Positions 12,721-24,940 of a DNA stretch of 64,000 bases are shown here, piece after piece. How positions within the stretch are numbered: position 1 is the first letter of the stretch; the number at the start of each line of letters is the position of its first letter. The notes under the pieces were generated by a model. That model was not told where the DNA came from. It saw only the letters and a program-made list of their open reading frames with translations, and ran no database searches. Source of the stretch: Wyeomyia smithii (lineage: Eukaryota > Arthropoda > Insecta > Diptera > Culicidae); contig NC_073695.1 of assembly GCF_029784165.1 (NCBI RefSeq), forward strand, positions 10,081,786-10,145,785. The letters run 5' to 3'. The position numbers and the translations under genes are program-made.

Positions 12721-12980
12721 TTTGTTAATCTATATAATAGAACAATGTTTTGCATTATCTTAGATTTTTTGAAAAGGGTTAAATGGGGTAAAGAAGTCCG
12801 CCAAACATTGATGTCCAAAAGCTGCTAAAAACGTTAAATTGCTATAACTTTGAGTAAACTGAACACATTTTCGTGAAAGTTGGCGTGTTTGTTTTACTTT
12901 ATAAAGGGAACAAAATGAGGGTTATCGGAAGTTGCTGTCAGAAATACATGATGAGATCGTGATCCCTTCATTGTTTTCTC
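12720..12980 (-). repeat. Interspersed repeat also present near 46.2-46.8 kb
   Basis: On the opposite strand this resembles 46500-46760. Both contain an ACAATGTTTTGCAT segment, a GTAAAGTGGGG-like block, an AAAACGTTAAATTG segment and a TATAAAGGGAACAAA segment in the same order. The two copies lie in opposite orientation. The family is unknown to me. Confidence 0.6.
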
Positions 12981-12999
12981 TCGGCCCAGAAATAGAGCA

Positions 13000-13910
13000 T
13001 TTAATATATTTCAAATTGGCAAAGACCTGGTAAAACAGCTTTCGGCCTTAACCGAAATCACAAAGGTGAGACCGAACAAACTGCGAATTGTCGTGGGTTG
13101 CTGAAGCAAGCAAACACTATGCTTGCAGCGAACTCTTCACGCAAGAATATTGTGTGTTCATTCCTGCCAAGGGTTGGTTACGGAAGGGAATTTCACTGTT
13201 TCGGTGACATTTTGTGTTATGCGGTTGGCTGTTTTAGGAATCTCCTGATGCAAAATAAAAAGATACTGGATTGCAAACAGTTACATTCAGTATCAATCAG
13301 TACCGATGAAGGGAATAATTCCATCTGTGGATTGTTTTCGGGTAACATTTGCACATCCTTCTGGACAGGAAGGAGCCGTCTTGCTGCTGTGCACTACTGT
13401 TTGTACCGCAGGGCTTGCATTGCCAAAACTGCAAGCAGTAAGGTCATACAGCCACCTACTGGTACAACAAAGCACACTGCAGCAAATCTGGAAGCAATCA
13501 TGCTGGAACCTCCAATACGCAATAAAAAATGGAAGCAGTAAAGAAAAATCGAGGCAGGAACCTCGTGGTTTTCAAAATTTAAAATCAAATCAAAAATACC
13601 CACCAAAAACCCCTCGTGAACCCATTTCTAGACAAGGGAATACTTAAGAAAACAGGGTTCTTTAAATTCTCTAAACTGGACTTTATTGTGGACTGGATAT
13701 TCCAAACTGTAATCCCATTCAAAATCTTCTTCTTGCCTTCTCCCTACAGTAGAAACTTTTTTGAAGCAACTTGCATTAAATTGGCCCCTCATTTCAGCTA
13801 TCATTTCTTTCGATGACTAATACTTCGAATGAGGATAGGAATTCAGTCACTGTAGTACAGTGGAATTGCAGAAATATCATCCCCCAATTGAATTCACTTT
13901 TAATATGATG
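13000..13910. other. Unassigned sequence with a 147-codon open frame
   Basis: The longest open frame here (13098-13541, plus strand) has no motif that I recognise. Part of its DNA (13200-13290) resembles non-coding sequence at 10905-10985, which argues for repeat origin and against a gene. No splice or promoter evidence was found. Confidence 0.4.
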
Positions 13911-13914
13911 AACA

Positions 13915-14900
13915 CACCAGTCAAACAGCCAAAAGGTAAAAAGACAAAAAATGGAAACATTAAATAGTCGAAGTGAAAAGGTTTAAATGTTCAATAGGGC
14001 AAAATGCAAAAATTATTTTTAAGGGCCAAAAGCCAAAAAATTAAAATGACTATATGACAAAAAACAAAAAGTCGAAAATTCCATTGGATGAAAAAAATCA
14101 TAAACATAACCAGTAAAGTAGAGGTTAAAATATGAAAAGAATAAAAAATTAGTTATTAATATCAGGAAAAAGGCCGACCATACTGAATAAATGAATGCCA
14201 TAAAACCAAACAATCGAAAGGTCATGAAATCAAGAGGCAAAAGTCGAAAACTCGAAGAGTCACAGTTAAAATGTTAAAAAGACTAAAATTTCGAAATAAA
14301 AAAAGATACTTAAAATTTTAAAAGCCTCAGACCAAAAAGATACACATTTAGAAAGTCGAAATAAATTAAACTTACTGTTTTTCAACAAGAAAAAAATTAA
14401 TGGGAAAAAAATCATGGAAACACACATCAAAAGAGGAAGGAAATCGCAAGTAAATATATCAGGAAAAAAAAGAAAGAAGAGCTGCTATATAAAAAAAAGT
14501 TAATGAATCATAGAAACCAGCTGATATATGTCTCAGTGGTGGAATAAATTACATAAATTACATAAAAACAAAAGGTACCGAAAAGTCAATAAGTCATTAT
14601 ACAAAAATCATTCTAGAAACAAAAATCGAAGAGTCGAAAATACAAATCAAAGGCCACCAGAAAAAAATGATAAATATTTCACAAATATTTAAATATATTA
14701 CCGAACGAGTTGAAAAAAAATGAACTTAAATAAAATAAATGTAAAAATGATGTAACAAGAAAAAAACCCCAAAAATAACGTGTCAACAAATGTCTAAAAT
14801 GTCTAGTTTAAGCCGTCTAGTTTAAACGTCAATGAAAGTAGTAATAATAGTTTGTAAAATTTCGAACTCTTCTAAAGAAACAACAGAACGAGTGAACATA
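13915..14900. repeat. Purine-rich tract, right copy of the duplication
   Basis: The first 270 bases are the diverged second copy of 12125-12400. The remainder continues the same A-rich gtcgaaa/gtcaaaa word pattern as 5940-9700 and holds no credible open frame. Confidence 0.5.
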
Positions 14901-14949
14901 GCTCATGTGTATTCATCATTATTCATTATGCCTCGTTGAATCATACAAC

Positions 14950-17200
14950 TAGCGAGGCAACAGTGAACCGAGACATGAGCACTAACTGTTCAATCCCTTT
15001 TTTCCATTGAACTTTTGGACCGTACAAAATCAAAATCACTTCCTCCTAACTTTCGGGATCAGCTTTTAGCCCCCACCATTTTTTTTCCATTTACGGCTTC
15101 GATACCACACCGAAATCACAATTGATGCAAAAAAGCAGCACTACGGAATCCTTTTCTTCTTCTTGTTCGAACTTCGAGGAAAGGGTGGCTATCGAACGTG
15201 TGGAGTGCAGGTATCTTTGAGTAAGTTTTTTGCTTGTTGTGCTAGTACTTCTGCCGCTGTGGCTGTCACGTCACGTCGGATACGTTTCGTAAGTTATTTT
15301 TCCTGTTTCACTTCCGCCCCGTGGACGTCGTCGTCGTCGTCTTCATTGCTGCTCTCGATAAAACAGGCCAGTGTGAGCCAGAAAAACACGAATTTTTTGG
15401 CAAGCAAAAAGCAAAATATGTCGAAGTTTCGCTCCGTTCCGATGGATGACTGCGATATTGCGCGCGTGGGACTAACTTCGTGCGATGTCGCTGCTCCGAT
15501 ACATACTTTATGATACTGCCTGCCTGTTCGGGGCGTGGAGAGACACGAGGGATAGAATAGATAAACGGCGGTAGAAGTCTGTCAGTGGCCTCGATCAATC
15601 CTTTCGAAGTTTTTTTTTTTTCATTTTGCTGTTTCGACTGCTGTCGAAAAGGAGAAACATACACACAGCCCCATAGCCAGGGAAGCATATTCTCCCAGAG
15701 AAGGCAGGACCTGTAGTCTTTCACTTCTGATTTTTTTTTTTGTTTATGCTTTGGCAGAAATGATTTCTTATTTTCTGACTTCCGCACAGATTAGAGATTG
15801 GAGTGGCCTTCGCCAGTCTGTCTATCAGCCGGCGAGGGAGTCCCGAAGGGCCCAAACTATGGCAGTAAAAAGCTAATATCTTTCCAATTTTGGACGAAAT
15901 CGTATTGAAGGATTACTGAAGGGAAGCCTTTAGCTCATTTCATTGGAAAGTACTCTGGCCAGATTGATAATTTCAAATTTGATGTGATTTCGAAAATGCG
16001 ATTAGCATGCTGCTTGGAGTGACGGCTGTTTTTGGCTAAAAATAGTGGAAATGCATTTTACTTTCGATGCATGGTCTTCTAGCATCAACTCTGGCAGTAA
16101 TATATCATCTATCCGAGTAGGGAAAATATTTTTGTTTGTTGTCCTGCTCGCTGTGGCGGAGGAGCTTTCAAACCTTCGAGAACATATGCGAACTCCGAGC
16201 TGAAGGAAGGAGGGAGACAATAGTGGTATACTTCGTCATATTTTGCGTTTATATCTGTTCCTCTCGTTCGGAGTGATTTTTTTTTCTGCTGTTGTTTGTA
16301 GTTGGTTCCCGACGATAGAAAACTTGAAAAAATCTAGCACAGCAAAAAAACTGTTATTGGAAGCGAACGCAGTCAGGCGAGAGATGAGCCTTCCCCCAAC
16401 TGGCCGACCGTTTCGCGATGGTGGTGGTGGTGGTGGAACGATGTAACATAAGTGGCAGAAAAAGCAATTCTGAACGACGGAAAGTCTGACGGGCAAACTA
16501 GACTAGAAATAGAGTGGTTCAATAAACTAATTGAGATGACATTTTTATTTAATATATTTCAAACTGTCGGATCAGGATTTTTGATATAGGACCATACGCT
16601 TTTAGTTTCAAAGTTCTAGTGTGGAGAATCTTCTGTCAACTGCACGTGAACTTACGCGCTGCAAAGATGTGATATGATGGTTGCAAATTAAAATTCAAAT
16701 CGAGATTTCTCCGACGCAGGCAGGCAGGCTAGCTGTGTTTTCCTGTCATATTTCCGAACAGCACGCGCCAAATCGGCAACAGCCAGCGCAGTGCCGAATG
16801 TTTACGGCATATTAATATTTCGGCAAATGTTTGAATTGAGCGCCGAGTTTGGCTCCGGTGGCGACGGAAGGAGGAAACAGCCGTCTAATTGATCCTGGCG
16901 CTCTGATGGTGACAGCCCCTCCTCCTCGTTCCTTTCACTCGCTTCGACTTTTCCGTCACAAGAGTGCAGCAGTAGTAGCAATGGCGAAAGAACACTAATA
17001 TCGTAAATATATGAATAAACGGTTCTTCCGGAGTATGTGCCTGGGAAGGATTTGAGCGGAAGTAATTGAAAACTGTTCCGATCGGTGCAGCTAGGGTTAA
17101 GCGAAGGGGAAATATTGAAGCTTTTTTGGAGATGCTTCGAATGTCGTTTGATGAAGCTGTTGATCTTTTACTATCTAATTACGTGCGCGCAAACGGAGCG
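14950..17200. other. Mixed-composition unassigned region, possible host regulatory DNA
   Basis: GC content rises relative to the flanks. Microsatellite-like runs of GTC (about 15327-15345) and GGT (about 16421-16435) occur. Open frames on both strands (for example 15308-15787, minus) overlap and show no domain. No TIR pair or repeat family was recognised. It could be upstream or UTR sequence of a host transcript that includes the possible exon at 17262-17307. That link is a guess. Confidence 0.35.
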
Positions 17201-17261
17201 TAAAAACAGACGATAAATAATTTTTGATCCTAATCTGCTGTCTGCTTGTTTCTCGTTGCAG

Positions 17262-17307
17262 GTACGTAAACGTTTCTTGAACGATGGTTCCCAACTGATA
17301 TATGAGG
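17262..17307 (+). CDS. Possible small internal exon of an unidentified host gene
   Basis: A 46-base segment is bounded by a strong acceptor (a pyrimidine-rich run ending TCGTTGCAG) and a good donor (GAGG followed by GTAAGC). Read from its first base it is open for 15 codons and ends with one extra base: VRKRFLNDGSQLIYE. I do not recognise the sequence. No partner exon can be paired with confidence within the window. The acceptor is immediately followed by GTACGT, which is itself donor-like. It could equally be a chance arrangement or a non-coding exon. Confidence 0.3.
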
Positions 17308-17872
17308 GTAAGCAAATGAGTTAATTCATGCTTGAAGCGCTGAAGTTTGATGTTTTCCTAGGAAATATTTCTCACCATGTGGAAGGATAATTTTGCTTCA
17401 TTTAGCGATTGATGCAAAATTTATTCATTTGCTTCTAGAGAGCTGCTTTTGGATTTACGTATGAAAATAATCTAAATTTAAATACACAGATGTTTCGATT
17501 TTAACTATTTTTAAAAGCGGCAGGATCGATGTTAAAGGAAGAATTAAATAAAATTGCTTATAAAAGTATGGATATTTACATCTATATCTATTTACATAAT
17601 ACAGGTCGGACTAGATTATATCCGAAGACTTGAGTATCCAGATTTTTGTTTCTGCTTGTTTTTGATTTATATTAATAAATTTTACCTTTACTATCCCTTC
17701 TGGACTGTGATCTTCTCTGTCTCTTCCAGTATGTTTGAGATATGTCTGAGTTGTATGAAAACAAACATTGGCTAATTTACTTATTTTTGCTTCTCAACAT
17801 TTTATTCCGTTTTCCCGCAGATATAATTTTTGGTTATGCCACTCCTTCATACATGTAATATTTTATATTTTT

Positions 17873-19485
17873 TGACGTGGGACTACGTCTTTGTTTACTA
17901 TACTGGGATGCATTCTGTAAAATTGGAAATGAAACTAGCAAATGTTGCGTCAGATTTCAGACGTTAATAACAGCATAACCACATGATGGATAACAATAAC
18001 CAATATGTTGTTGGATAGATAAAATGTATAACAATTTTGTAATATGCTAGTTATCACTCTGATTTCATTGCTAAGCGGTAAAATTGATAAAAAGTTTCAA
18101 TGACAAATTTACGCGAGTAATGAACCAATTACATGCGAGCATTCCTAGCACAGACGACGTGAATGGACACCAACCATTCCCAATGGTATTCACTGTATCA
18201 ATATCGAAAAAAATTGACAGAGTCTCCCCGTCCGAATAGGTCAATTTATTTTTGCTCCTATGAGCTTAGACTAATATGATGTCTCGAAGGTAAAAGTTTT
18301 CCGAAAAGTTTGAAACAACACCCATCCTTGAACAATTTCTAAACCTGTGTGTTGGGTTCTGAAGAACCTAATAAAAACTGATGTCTTGAAAGAAAACATG
18401 CCGGTAAAAGCAACAGTACCAGTGGAGTAAAGAACCGCAGGTCTCTCGTCGTCTATGATTGCAGCGGTGCTCTTCTATTCGTACATTTCAGCGGTGCACT
18501 TCTTATTCGTACTGCAGCGGTACTGTTCGTACTGCAGAGGTACTATTCGTATTGCAGTGGTACACTTTTTTTTACACGTACATTTCTATACGTGTGTAAT
18601 CGCGGAAAAATTGCAATGCTGCTGTTGATGGTGATTGAAAGTTTATCTCATAAATATGATTACCATAAATTACTCAACAAGAATTGTAAATTTTTGCAAA
18701 GGATATATATTTAATTTTATCTTCGATATTCACTAAATAATCGAGACCGGATAGTATCAAAAGAGTAAATTCCTAAAGATATACATTTATAGAAGCGTAA
18801 GAGCCAGCGAATGCTTGTGAATTTTTTGTTTATTTACTAAGATTCATTCAGAATCTATTTTTACATTTCAAAATTGTTAGATGATATATTATTATTCTAA
18901 GCATTACCATAACGAACGTATATCAGCTGTCTTCGTCATACAGCGAATATAGTTGTAGGCAAATGAAAAGGATTGTCAAGCAAAAAACAAAAATGGAATT
19001 GTTGATTGCTAAGATTTTTGCTGGAACTTATTAAAAATTTTGTTTAAAATATCTTTTTATGTTTGCCAATTAATGAACCTTTGTGAGGGCTTCCTTATTA
19101 TTTTGAAAGTAAGATCTATATTATAGATTTGCTTTAATCAGAGTTAAATAAGTAATATTGGATTTGGTTTTTGAGGATATAGAGTTAATTTTGACTGCGT
19201 GCGTCAAATTACGAGAAATTCTTGGTGCTTCTTCAACAAGCACGATATGCTTGTGCCTTGTCAAATACATGTTGTTTGCACACACAAAAAATACTACAGG
19301 CATAATATCGCGAAATATAAACGTTTTTTTCCGAGTGTTGTTGAATATATTTCAAAAATTGATTTCCAGAGGAGGCTGAAAATAAAAATACGTACAGCCG
19401 CTGAGCAAACACATTGATTCTGTCTGCAGACTCTGTATATTTTGTAACAAAAAATCCCCTAATTACAGTATTTAGTCCCACGTCA
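17873..19485. mobile_element. Candidate nested element with TGACGTGGGACTA ends
   Basis: The left edge TGACGTGGGACTA is matched in inverse by TAGTCCCACGTCA at the right edge. The interior has no recognisable protein and includes a degenerate tandem array (18468-18566). The inverted match is short (13 bases), so the boundaries and even the element status are tentative. Confidence 0.45.
18468..18566. repeat. Degenerate tandem repeat of about 20-25 bp
   Basis: Units of the type TATTCGTACTGCAGCGGTAC recur four to five times with substitutions and small gaps. There is no obvious function. Confidence 0.7.
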
Positions 19486-19663
19486 CCATTTCATACAACC
19501 CTAGGGCTGTATACCTTGTAGTATTTTATGTTCGTTGATTGCAAGTTTGCATAGTATTTTGTGATTCGAATATTCGGAAAATTTGATTGTTTGGAATGAA
19601 AAAAATCTCGCTATTCAGACCTAATCCTAATCCTAAGCCGATCCTAATCGAGTCCGACCTGTA

Positions 19664-22037
19664 ATGAGGAAGTCAAGATTTGTCGTTATCTCTCTTGATG
19701 GAATTGATGAGTAAGGGTAGTTTCAAACTCTCGCCCAAGTAACACACAAAACATGTTAGAAAATAATTCTCACTAATAGTAGTCATATGAGAGTACTATA
19801 AGCGCATTCGAAAACTTGTGTTGTTATTTTCTTGCTCTGGAGATATTATTTTATATCATAAGTGTGTTTAATAGATTCATAATCATAAACAGCCTTTGCT
19901 TGTCTTTAAGTTGTGTTCATGATGTTATCAAAACAGTACAGAAAACAACTTAAAATAGAACATTTGTGAGAAGTTGTTCTTCATCAGTAATTCAACCACA
20001 CTTCGAAAACAAGCTCGTTTTTCTGGTTTTGGAGATGTTTTTCAATAACATGAGTTCACCAAACAAAAACTATGACATAAATGGCACTTGTCTTCAAGAT
20101 GTTTTCCAGATGTTTTCGCTATTATAACAACTGTGTAAAAATGTCCAGCCGAGGCAGCCGCGCCAGATCAATATTACAAGCCCAATAATAATTTACGTAC
20201 CTGTAAAGTGCTTTTTCTTTGGTTGGTCTTAGTATTCAGCGGCCAATGACTTTATCATATTGTTATTAAAATTATTTAAACGATTTTATTCAAACTCTTT
20301 GAGTTGGATCGAAATGCGCCACGAAAATGTAAACAAAACGTTTGCAGTGCAACCAATGTCACGCCAAATTTTGTTACCGTATATCTAATAATGTTTTCTA
20401 GTTTTGCTATATTTTATGTCTAGATAACGTTAAAACTATACGAAAACAATTTTAATACTTAAGCGACAGAAACAATTCATTTTGAAAGGTTGAACATTGT
20501 TTTTATCATCAATTTATAATTAATTAAAAGTGCCGCTGACGAACACAATTTTCGATCTAGCTGCACTGCGCGTAACAATACATTTGCGCAGGCGCTAGGT
20601 AAATGTTGTCATAGCAACACAATTGCGCATGCGCACTGGTATGGCGAATTCTGACCCACGAATGCGCGAGTTTTTTTTTATTCCACTAGGTCAGTGCAGA
20701 TCAACCCAAAAAAAAAGAAACGACATAGCGATTTACTAGGCAAGTAAGAAAGAGATGCCAGATAGTTGTTTACGAGCTAAGCTCATGCGGTGTTGGGCTA
20801 AATTGAGACCTTTCGCAATTAAATGAATCAGCAACCATTCTGTAATGAATAATCTATTTTCCACTGATTTACAAACAGAAAACCGTATCCAATGAATGGC
20901 GCATGATTTTTTCAGAAGTAAAATGCAATGTTTCACCATGAAATTTGACGCGCACGTAGAACTTTGTATTAAAAGCGTCAAATAGTTGGTCTAATATTAT
21001 TGTTTATTTTTGGTGAATATTCGATACGCCATAATCACTATTTTTTCCTTTGAGGTTCCTAATATAAAGAAGCGTTATTCTACAAAATTTCTATTTTGAA
21101 GTTTTATGCTTGCGTTAACGATGTTTTTATTAGTTAGTAATTACAACTTGAAAATAACTTGTTTTCCATGTTTTTTTTACCGCATTGGTACTCGAGATGT
21201 ATTTTGCAGCTTCAGTCTAGCAAGTAGGCTTGCTTTCATGAAGTTATATAATACTTCATATAACACCAGTACTTGTTATAGTAGCCTTCGATTTTTGCGC
21301 TTTTCTGGTGATAGAGATGTCATGAAAAAGGTAATGTCAACTGAAATCTATAACCGAAGGTTGTGTTGGAGGAGTTATCTTAACTGTTCTATAACAACGT
21401 GTGTTACTTGGGTCGGTCATGTCTTGATTTTAACATCCAAGCTGGCGACTTTGGGTTTCTGAAAATCTTTATAACACTAAGAAAAATGTTAGAATATTCC
21501 CCAATGCTAATATTTTCAAGCCCGGAATGATGCCTTGAAATTTGAATTTGGTCCGTTAGTTTGATTAGGTTTCTTCATTGGAAGTTTTCGCATTATTATT
21601 TATTATATCTTAACCTCATGTCCGGAATAGACAAAATAGAAGCCTCAATACCTTTGTAAACAAACAATTCAAGGACAAACGAGGAAAGAGTCACATGCTA
21701 CGGTCATGTTTACTCATAATCAAGAGCTTTAACGAAAATATGTGTCAGAGAGAAAAAAAAGCCGTTCGTTTCGAAAAATTCCATTGTGTGAAAGAATACT
21801 TTAGTGTATTTGATGCTTGAAGCAACCATAAGGATGCTAGGTGCCCACTTATCGTCAACTGTGTACCACACGGGTTGTTTTTCAAATTTGTTCTTACAAA
21901 TGCTTTTTTGGAACACCAAATAGAGCTACTTTTTTGATGTTTTATGACACAATAATGAAGGAGAGCTAAGGCTCAAATATCAGCGGTGGGAACGCAATTT
22001 AAGTCTCGGTTGAACAGCTATTGCCTCTCGGTAATTT
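19664..22037. other. Unassigned AT-rich sequence
   Basis: No gene or element was recognised. An isolated GC-rich island at about 20570-20660 contains the palindrome TGCGCATGCGCA (20624-20635). Open frames up to 118 codons (21106-21462) have no motif. Confidence 0.4.
20624..20635. promoter_or_regulatory. NRF-1/Ewg-like palindrome TGCGCATGCGCA
   Basis: The perfect palindrome TGCGCATGCGCA matches the known NRF-1/Erect wing binding consensus, which is often found in promoters. A related GCGCAGGCGC lies about 36 bases upstream. No gene start is visible beside it, so regulatory function is only a possibility. Confidence 0.3.
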
Positions 22038-22313
22038 ATTAGTGTCGTACACAAATTACGTAACGCTAAAAGTCTACATTTCAGACCACCTCCCTCCTAT
22101 GTAACGATAAGTAACGTTCGTTATGACTCCCTCCCCCTAAAATTACGTAACGCTGAACAACGTGACCCCCCTCAAAATTATCAATTGCCAGCCAACATCG
22201 TAGTTACGTAACTGTCCATACTTCCCCCCTTCCCCCTATGTAACAATAAGTAACGCAGACTCAACCCCCCTCCCCCCCCTTCATGCGTTACGTAATTTTT
22301 GTACGACGCCTAA
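22038..22313. mobile_element. MITE rich in GTTACGTAA
   Basis: The ends are inverted: ATTAGTGTCGTACACAAATT on the left, and a right end whose complement begins ATTAGGCGTCGTACAAAAAT. Both continue into TTACGTAACGC. The interior repeats TACGTAAC and CTATGTAAC several times next to C-rich runs (CCCCCCTCC), so it can fold extensively. It is non-coding. A decayed copy is at about 31782-32010. Confidence 0.75.
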
Positions 22314-23043
22314 TGTTTTGTTTTACCATACTTGAATCGACAACAATTATCATATGGAACTAGGTTAAACTTTCCATGCACGCAACCTTGATGAATAATA
22401 AACAAGTCACTTCCACTCAATGTTGTTATTGCTCACATAAGAAGTGTTGAATGCAAAAACTTCTTCAGACTATTTTATTGGTATGTCTGCCTCTCATTGA
22501 ATACTTAGCAATATATTTCTTTCAAAGAGCCGAATCTACCGAAGTGCGTTGGCTTTCTCAAGGGTGGTACTCGGAATTAGGATAAAGGATGGTTTTTGCG
22601 CGTGCCACGGTGTTTGACAAGAAAGATACTCATCGTTTGTCTTCGTGAAAAATAAACTTCGCGCGCAATATTTTTCGATTCCATCAATTACCACGGTCTT
22701 TCCGTCGCAGTCGTGGAGATGCAGAGATAAACTCGGTCTCCGACAGCAACGACTGTTCCATCTCGTTTCCTAATGACAGTAGGGATGTAGTAGGCACCAT
22801 TATCTATCTATCTGAAAGGAAAGTTACTGGATCGTTGAAGAATAAAAATGGTAAACTAACCCCAAGCAGCCATATACTTGGATCTCAAGGTATGGTATGC
22901 CAAGGTGTGTCTGACTCGAATATTGATACTATGCCAATTCGTTGCCAACATTTTAAACGGTTGGAAGATGAAGAGGTGCGAGTATATCTCTTGGAGGTCG
23001 TTTCTGTTAAACAACGTGCTCATATTTCATCAATTTCATAATT
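22314..23043. other. Sequence upstream of the Copia remnant, unassigned
   Basis: A 68-codon open frame at 22835-23041 precedes the Copia-like pol. It may derive from the end of the integrase region or from an insertion, but no motif confirms this. The 5' LTR, primer-binding site and gag of the element were not found. Confidence 0.4.
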
Positions 23044-24623
23044 ACTAGTTCAATTGATGATTCAAATGAATTGGCTGAAGTTTTAGATGCTAGCGAAAAA
23101 GGTGACGAAGAAGAATCGAAGCATGAAGTAGAAGACGACGATGTGGAAAATACAGAACCGATCGTTCGTCGTAGTAAGATGATTCAAGAAAAACAGATAC
23201 AACAAGAGTTACGGTCCGACAATGTAAATAGTGCATTCTCAGCTATAAATTTCATTGAAGATATACCCCACTTTGTTCCTGAAATAATGAAAAGGGATGA
23301 CTGGACAAAATGGAAAGCTAAAATTCAGTAAAAATTGGCAGCACTAGAAGAGAATAATACATGGAGTTTGGTAAAAAAAATTTCCACTGGTTTTAGTCCA
23401 ACTAATCCCATGTGGGTATTCGGAATCAAAGATGGAGAATCCACAAGACGATATAAGGCATCTGTTGCGAAGATAGCAACCGTAAGAACTATTTTGTCTA
23501 TAATAGCCGTTGTGAAAAATATGCTGGTACATCAGATGGATGTTAAGACAGCATTTCTCAATGGGAATTCAAAAGAAGAAGTTTACATTAAATTGCCATG
23601 TGTTGAAAATGGGAAAAGCCCAATTTGTCGTTTGAATAGGAGTCTGGATGGGCTAAAACAGGCTGGAAGAACTAACTAAGTCATGATAAAGCTTGGGTTT
23701 TCTAAGCCATCTAGTGACTCCTGTGTTTACATACCTGAAGGCTACATTTTGTTTGTGATGCTTTATGTGGATGACATCCTTATTGTTTCTGATGATATTG
23801 CTAGAGTCAATTGGATAAAGCAAAAGTTATCGAAAAGATTTCAAATGAAAGATTTAGGAGAAGTCAAGACTTATTTAGGATTAGAAATCGACAGAAACTT
23901 AGAGAAACAGAAGATGACAATAAGGTTCTTTATCGATTTGGTATGCATGATTGCAAGCCAGTTTCAAAACCAATGGATGCGTATGTAAATGGAAAGCATC
24001 AGAAAGCAATAGAAAGGAGCAGCCATATAAAGCTTTGTTGGGGTGTTTGCAATATTTAGCACCAATGTCTCGTCCTGATATCAGCGCAGCTGTGAGTAGT
24101 TGAGCAAGTTCCAAAGTTGTGCATCAGAGAAACACTGGAATGAAATGAAGAGAATTCTTCGATATTTGCAAGGTACAAAGGATCTATATCTTTTCTATAG
24201 TTGTCATGATAAAGCAAAAACATTGGAAGGATATGCAGATGCCGACTATGGAAATAATTACGAAGATAGAAGATCGAATTCTGGAAACCTCTTTTAGTTT
24301 ATGGAAATGTGGTTTCATGGTCGACGAAGAGACAACGTACAGTAAGCCTCTCTTCAACAGAGGCTGAACTGATTTCTTTATGTAATTTGGTTATCAAATT
24401 TAATACGTGAGATAGGAATTGAATCTTGTCCTTTGACGATTTTTGAGGATAAAATTCCATGTATATCGACATTAAATATATGTGTTTTCGAGAAATAATC
24501 CAGCCCAAGAAGATGAAGATCCAATACATTAGGAGCGAATATAAACTTGCGAACATTCTCACCAAGCCATTACCAACGACTACGTTCGAGAGGATGACGA
24601 CAAGTCTACAATTACGAAATTGA
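23044..24623 (+). pseudogene. Ty1/Copia-type pol remnant (reverse transcriptase and RNase H)
   Basis: The segment starts with an acidic linker and the conserved lead-in ALEENNTWSLV. It continues with HQMDVKTAFLNG (23530-23565) and the reverse transcriptase active-site motif YVDDILIV (23764-23787), then KTYLGLEID. The RNase H part shows RILRYLQGTKDL, YADADYGN and, in another frame, SLSSTEAELIS. The frame ends at the TGA of 24621-24623 after a typical LTKPLP end. In-frame stops (23329 and 23677), at least two frameshifts (near 23900 and 24110) and a gap just after YKASVAK show that it is dead. In life this would be the polyprotein end of an LTR retrotransposon. Gag, protease and most of integrase are absent. 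Confidence 0.9.
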
Positions 24624-24630
24624 GGGGAAG
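24620..24630 (+). other. Polypurine tract of the Copia-like element
   Basis: TTGAGGGGAAG directly follows the pol stop codon and immediately precedes TGTTGAAT. This is the position and composition expected of the plus-strand primer site next to a 3' LTR. Confidence 0.75.
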
Positions 24631-24940
24631 TGTTGAATTATCAATTTCTGCACCACCCTAATAATGATGAACCGCACTAATGAAAGCAAGCAGGACTCAA
24701 CAACAGCATGACAGATTGTATAGCCGAGTTGCGCGCTGCATAGACTTGTACAGAGAAGCGTGGCAGCACTCGAAACGATGATATTGTGTCTCACTTCAGC
24801 AATCGCTATCGGACCATGTACGGTATTTAGATATAAGAGACTAAGTTACACTGAATAAATTACTTTTGGAATTAGACAGAACGAAAAGGTTGACTTTTGG
24901 AATTAGACAGAACGAAAAGGTATAGAACGAAAAGGTATAG
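24631..24940 (+). repeat. 3' LTR of the Copia-like element, right edge uncertain
   Basis: The LTR starts with TGTTGAATTATC right after the polypurine tract. It contains a TATTTAGATATAAGAG-type box near 24820. A short segment around AATTAGACAGAACGAAAAGG is duplicated in tandem at about 24870-24930. No CA end or matching 5' LTR was found, so the end coordinate is approximate. Confidence 0.6.

Larger units (their letters stand above)
17602..19661. mobile_element. Tc1/mariner-superfamily (pogo-like) element remnant
   Basis: The ends are inverted: left CAGGTCGGACTAGATTATA, right complement CAGGTCGGACTCGATTAGG. They are flanked by TA on both sides (17600-17601, 19662-19663), the standard Tc1/mariner/pogo target. 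No transposase frame is left. A second TIR element (17873-19485) occupies most of the interior, so the pogo-like part may itself be a short non-autonomous copy. Confidence 0.65.

Noticed and set aside
13098..13541. 147-codon plus-strand frame
   Set aside because: No recognised motif, and part of the DNA resembles a non-coding stretch at 10905-10985.
19621..19650. CCTAAT repeats as telomeric sequence
   Set aside because: Only a few units occur, and they lie just inside the right end of the pogo-like element.
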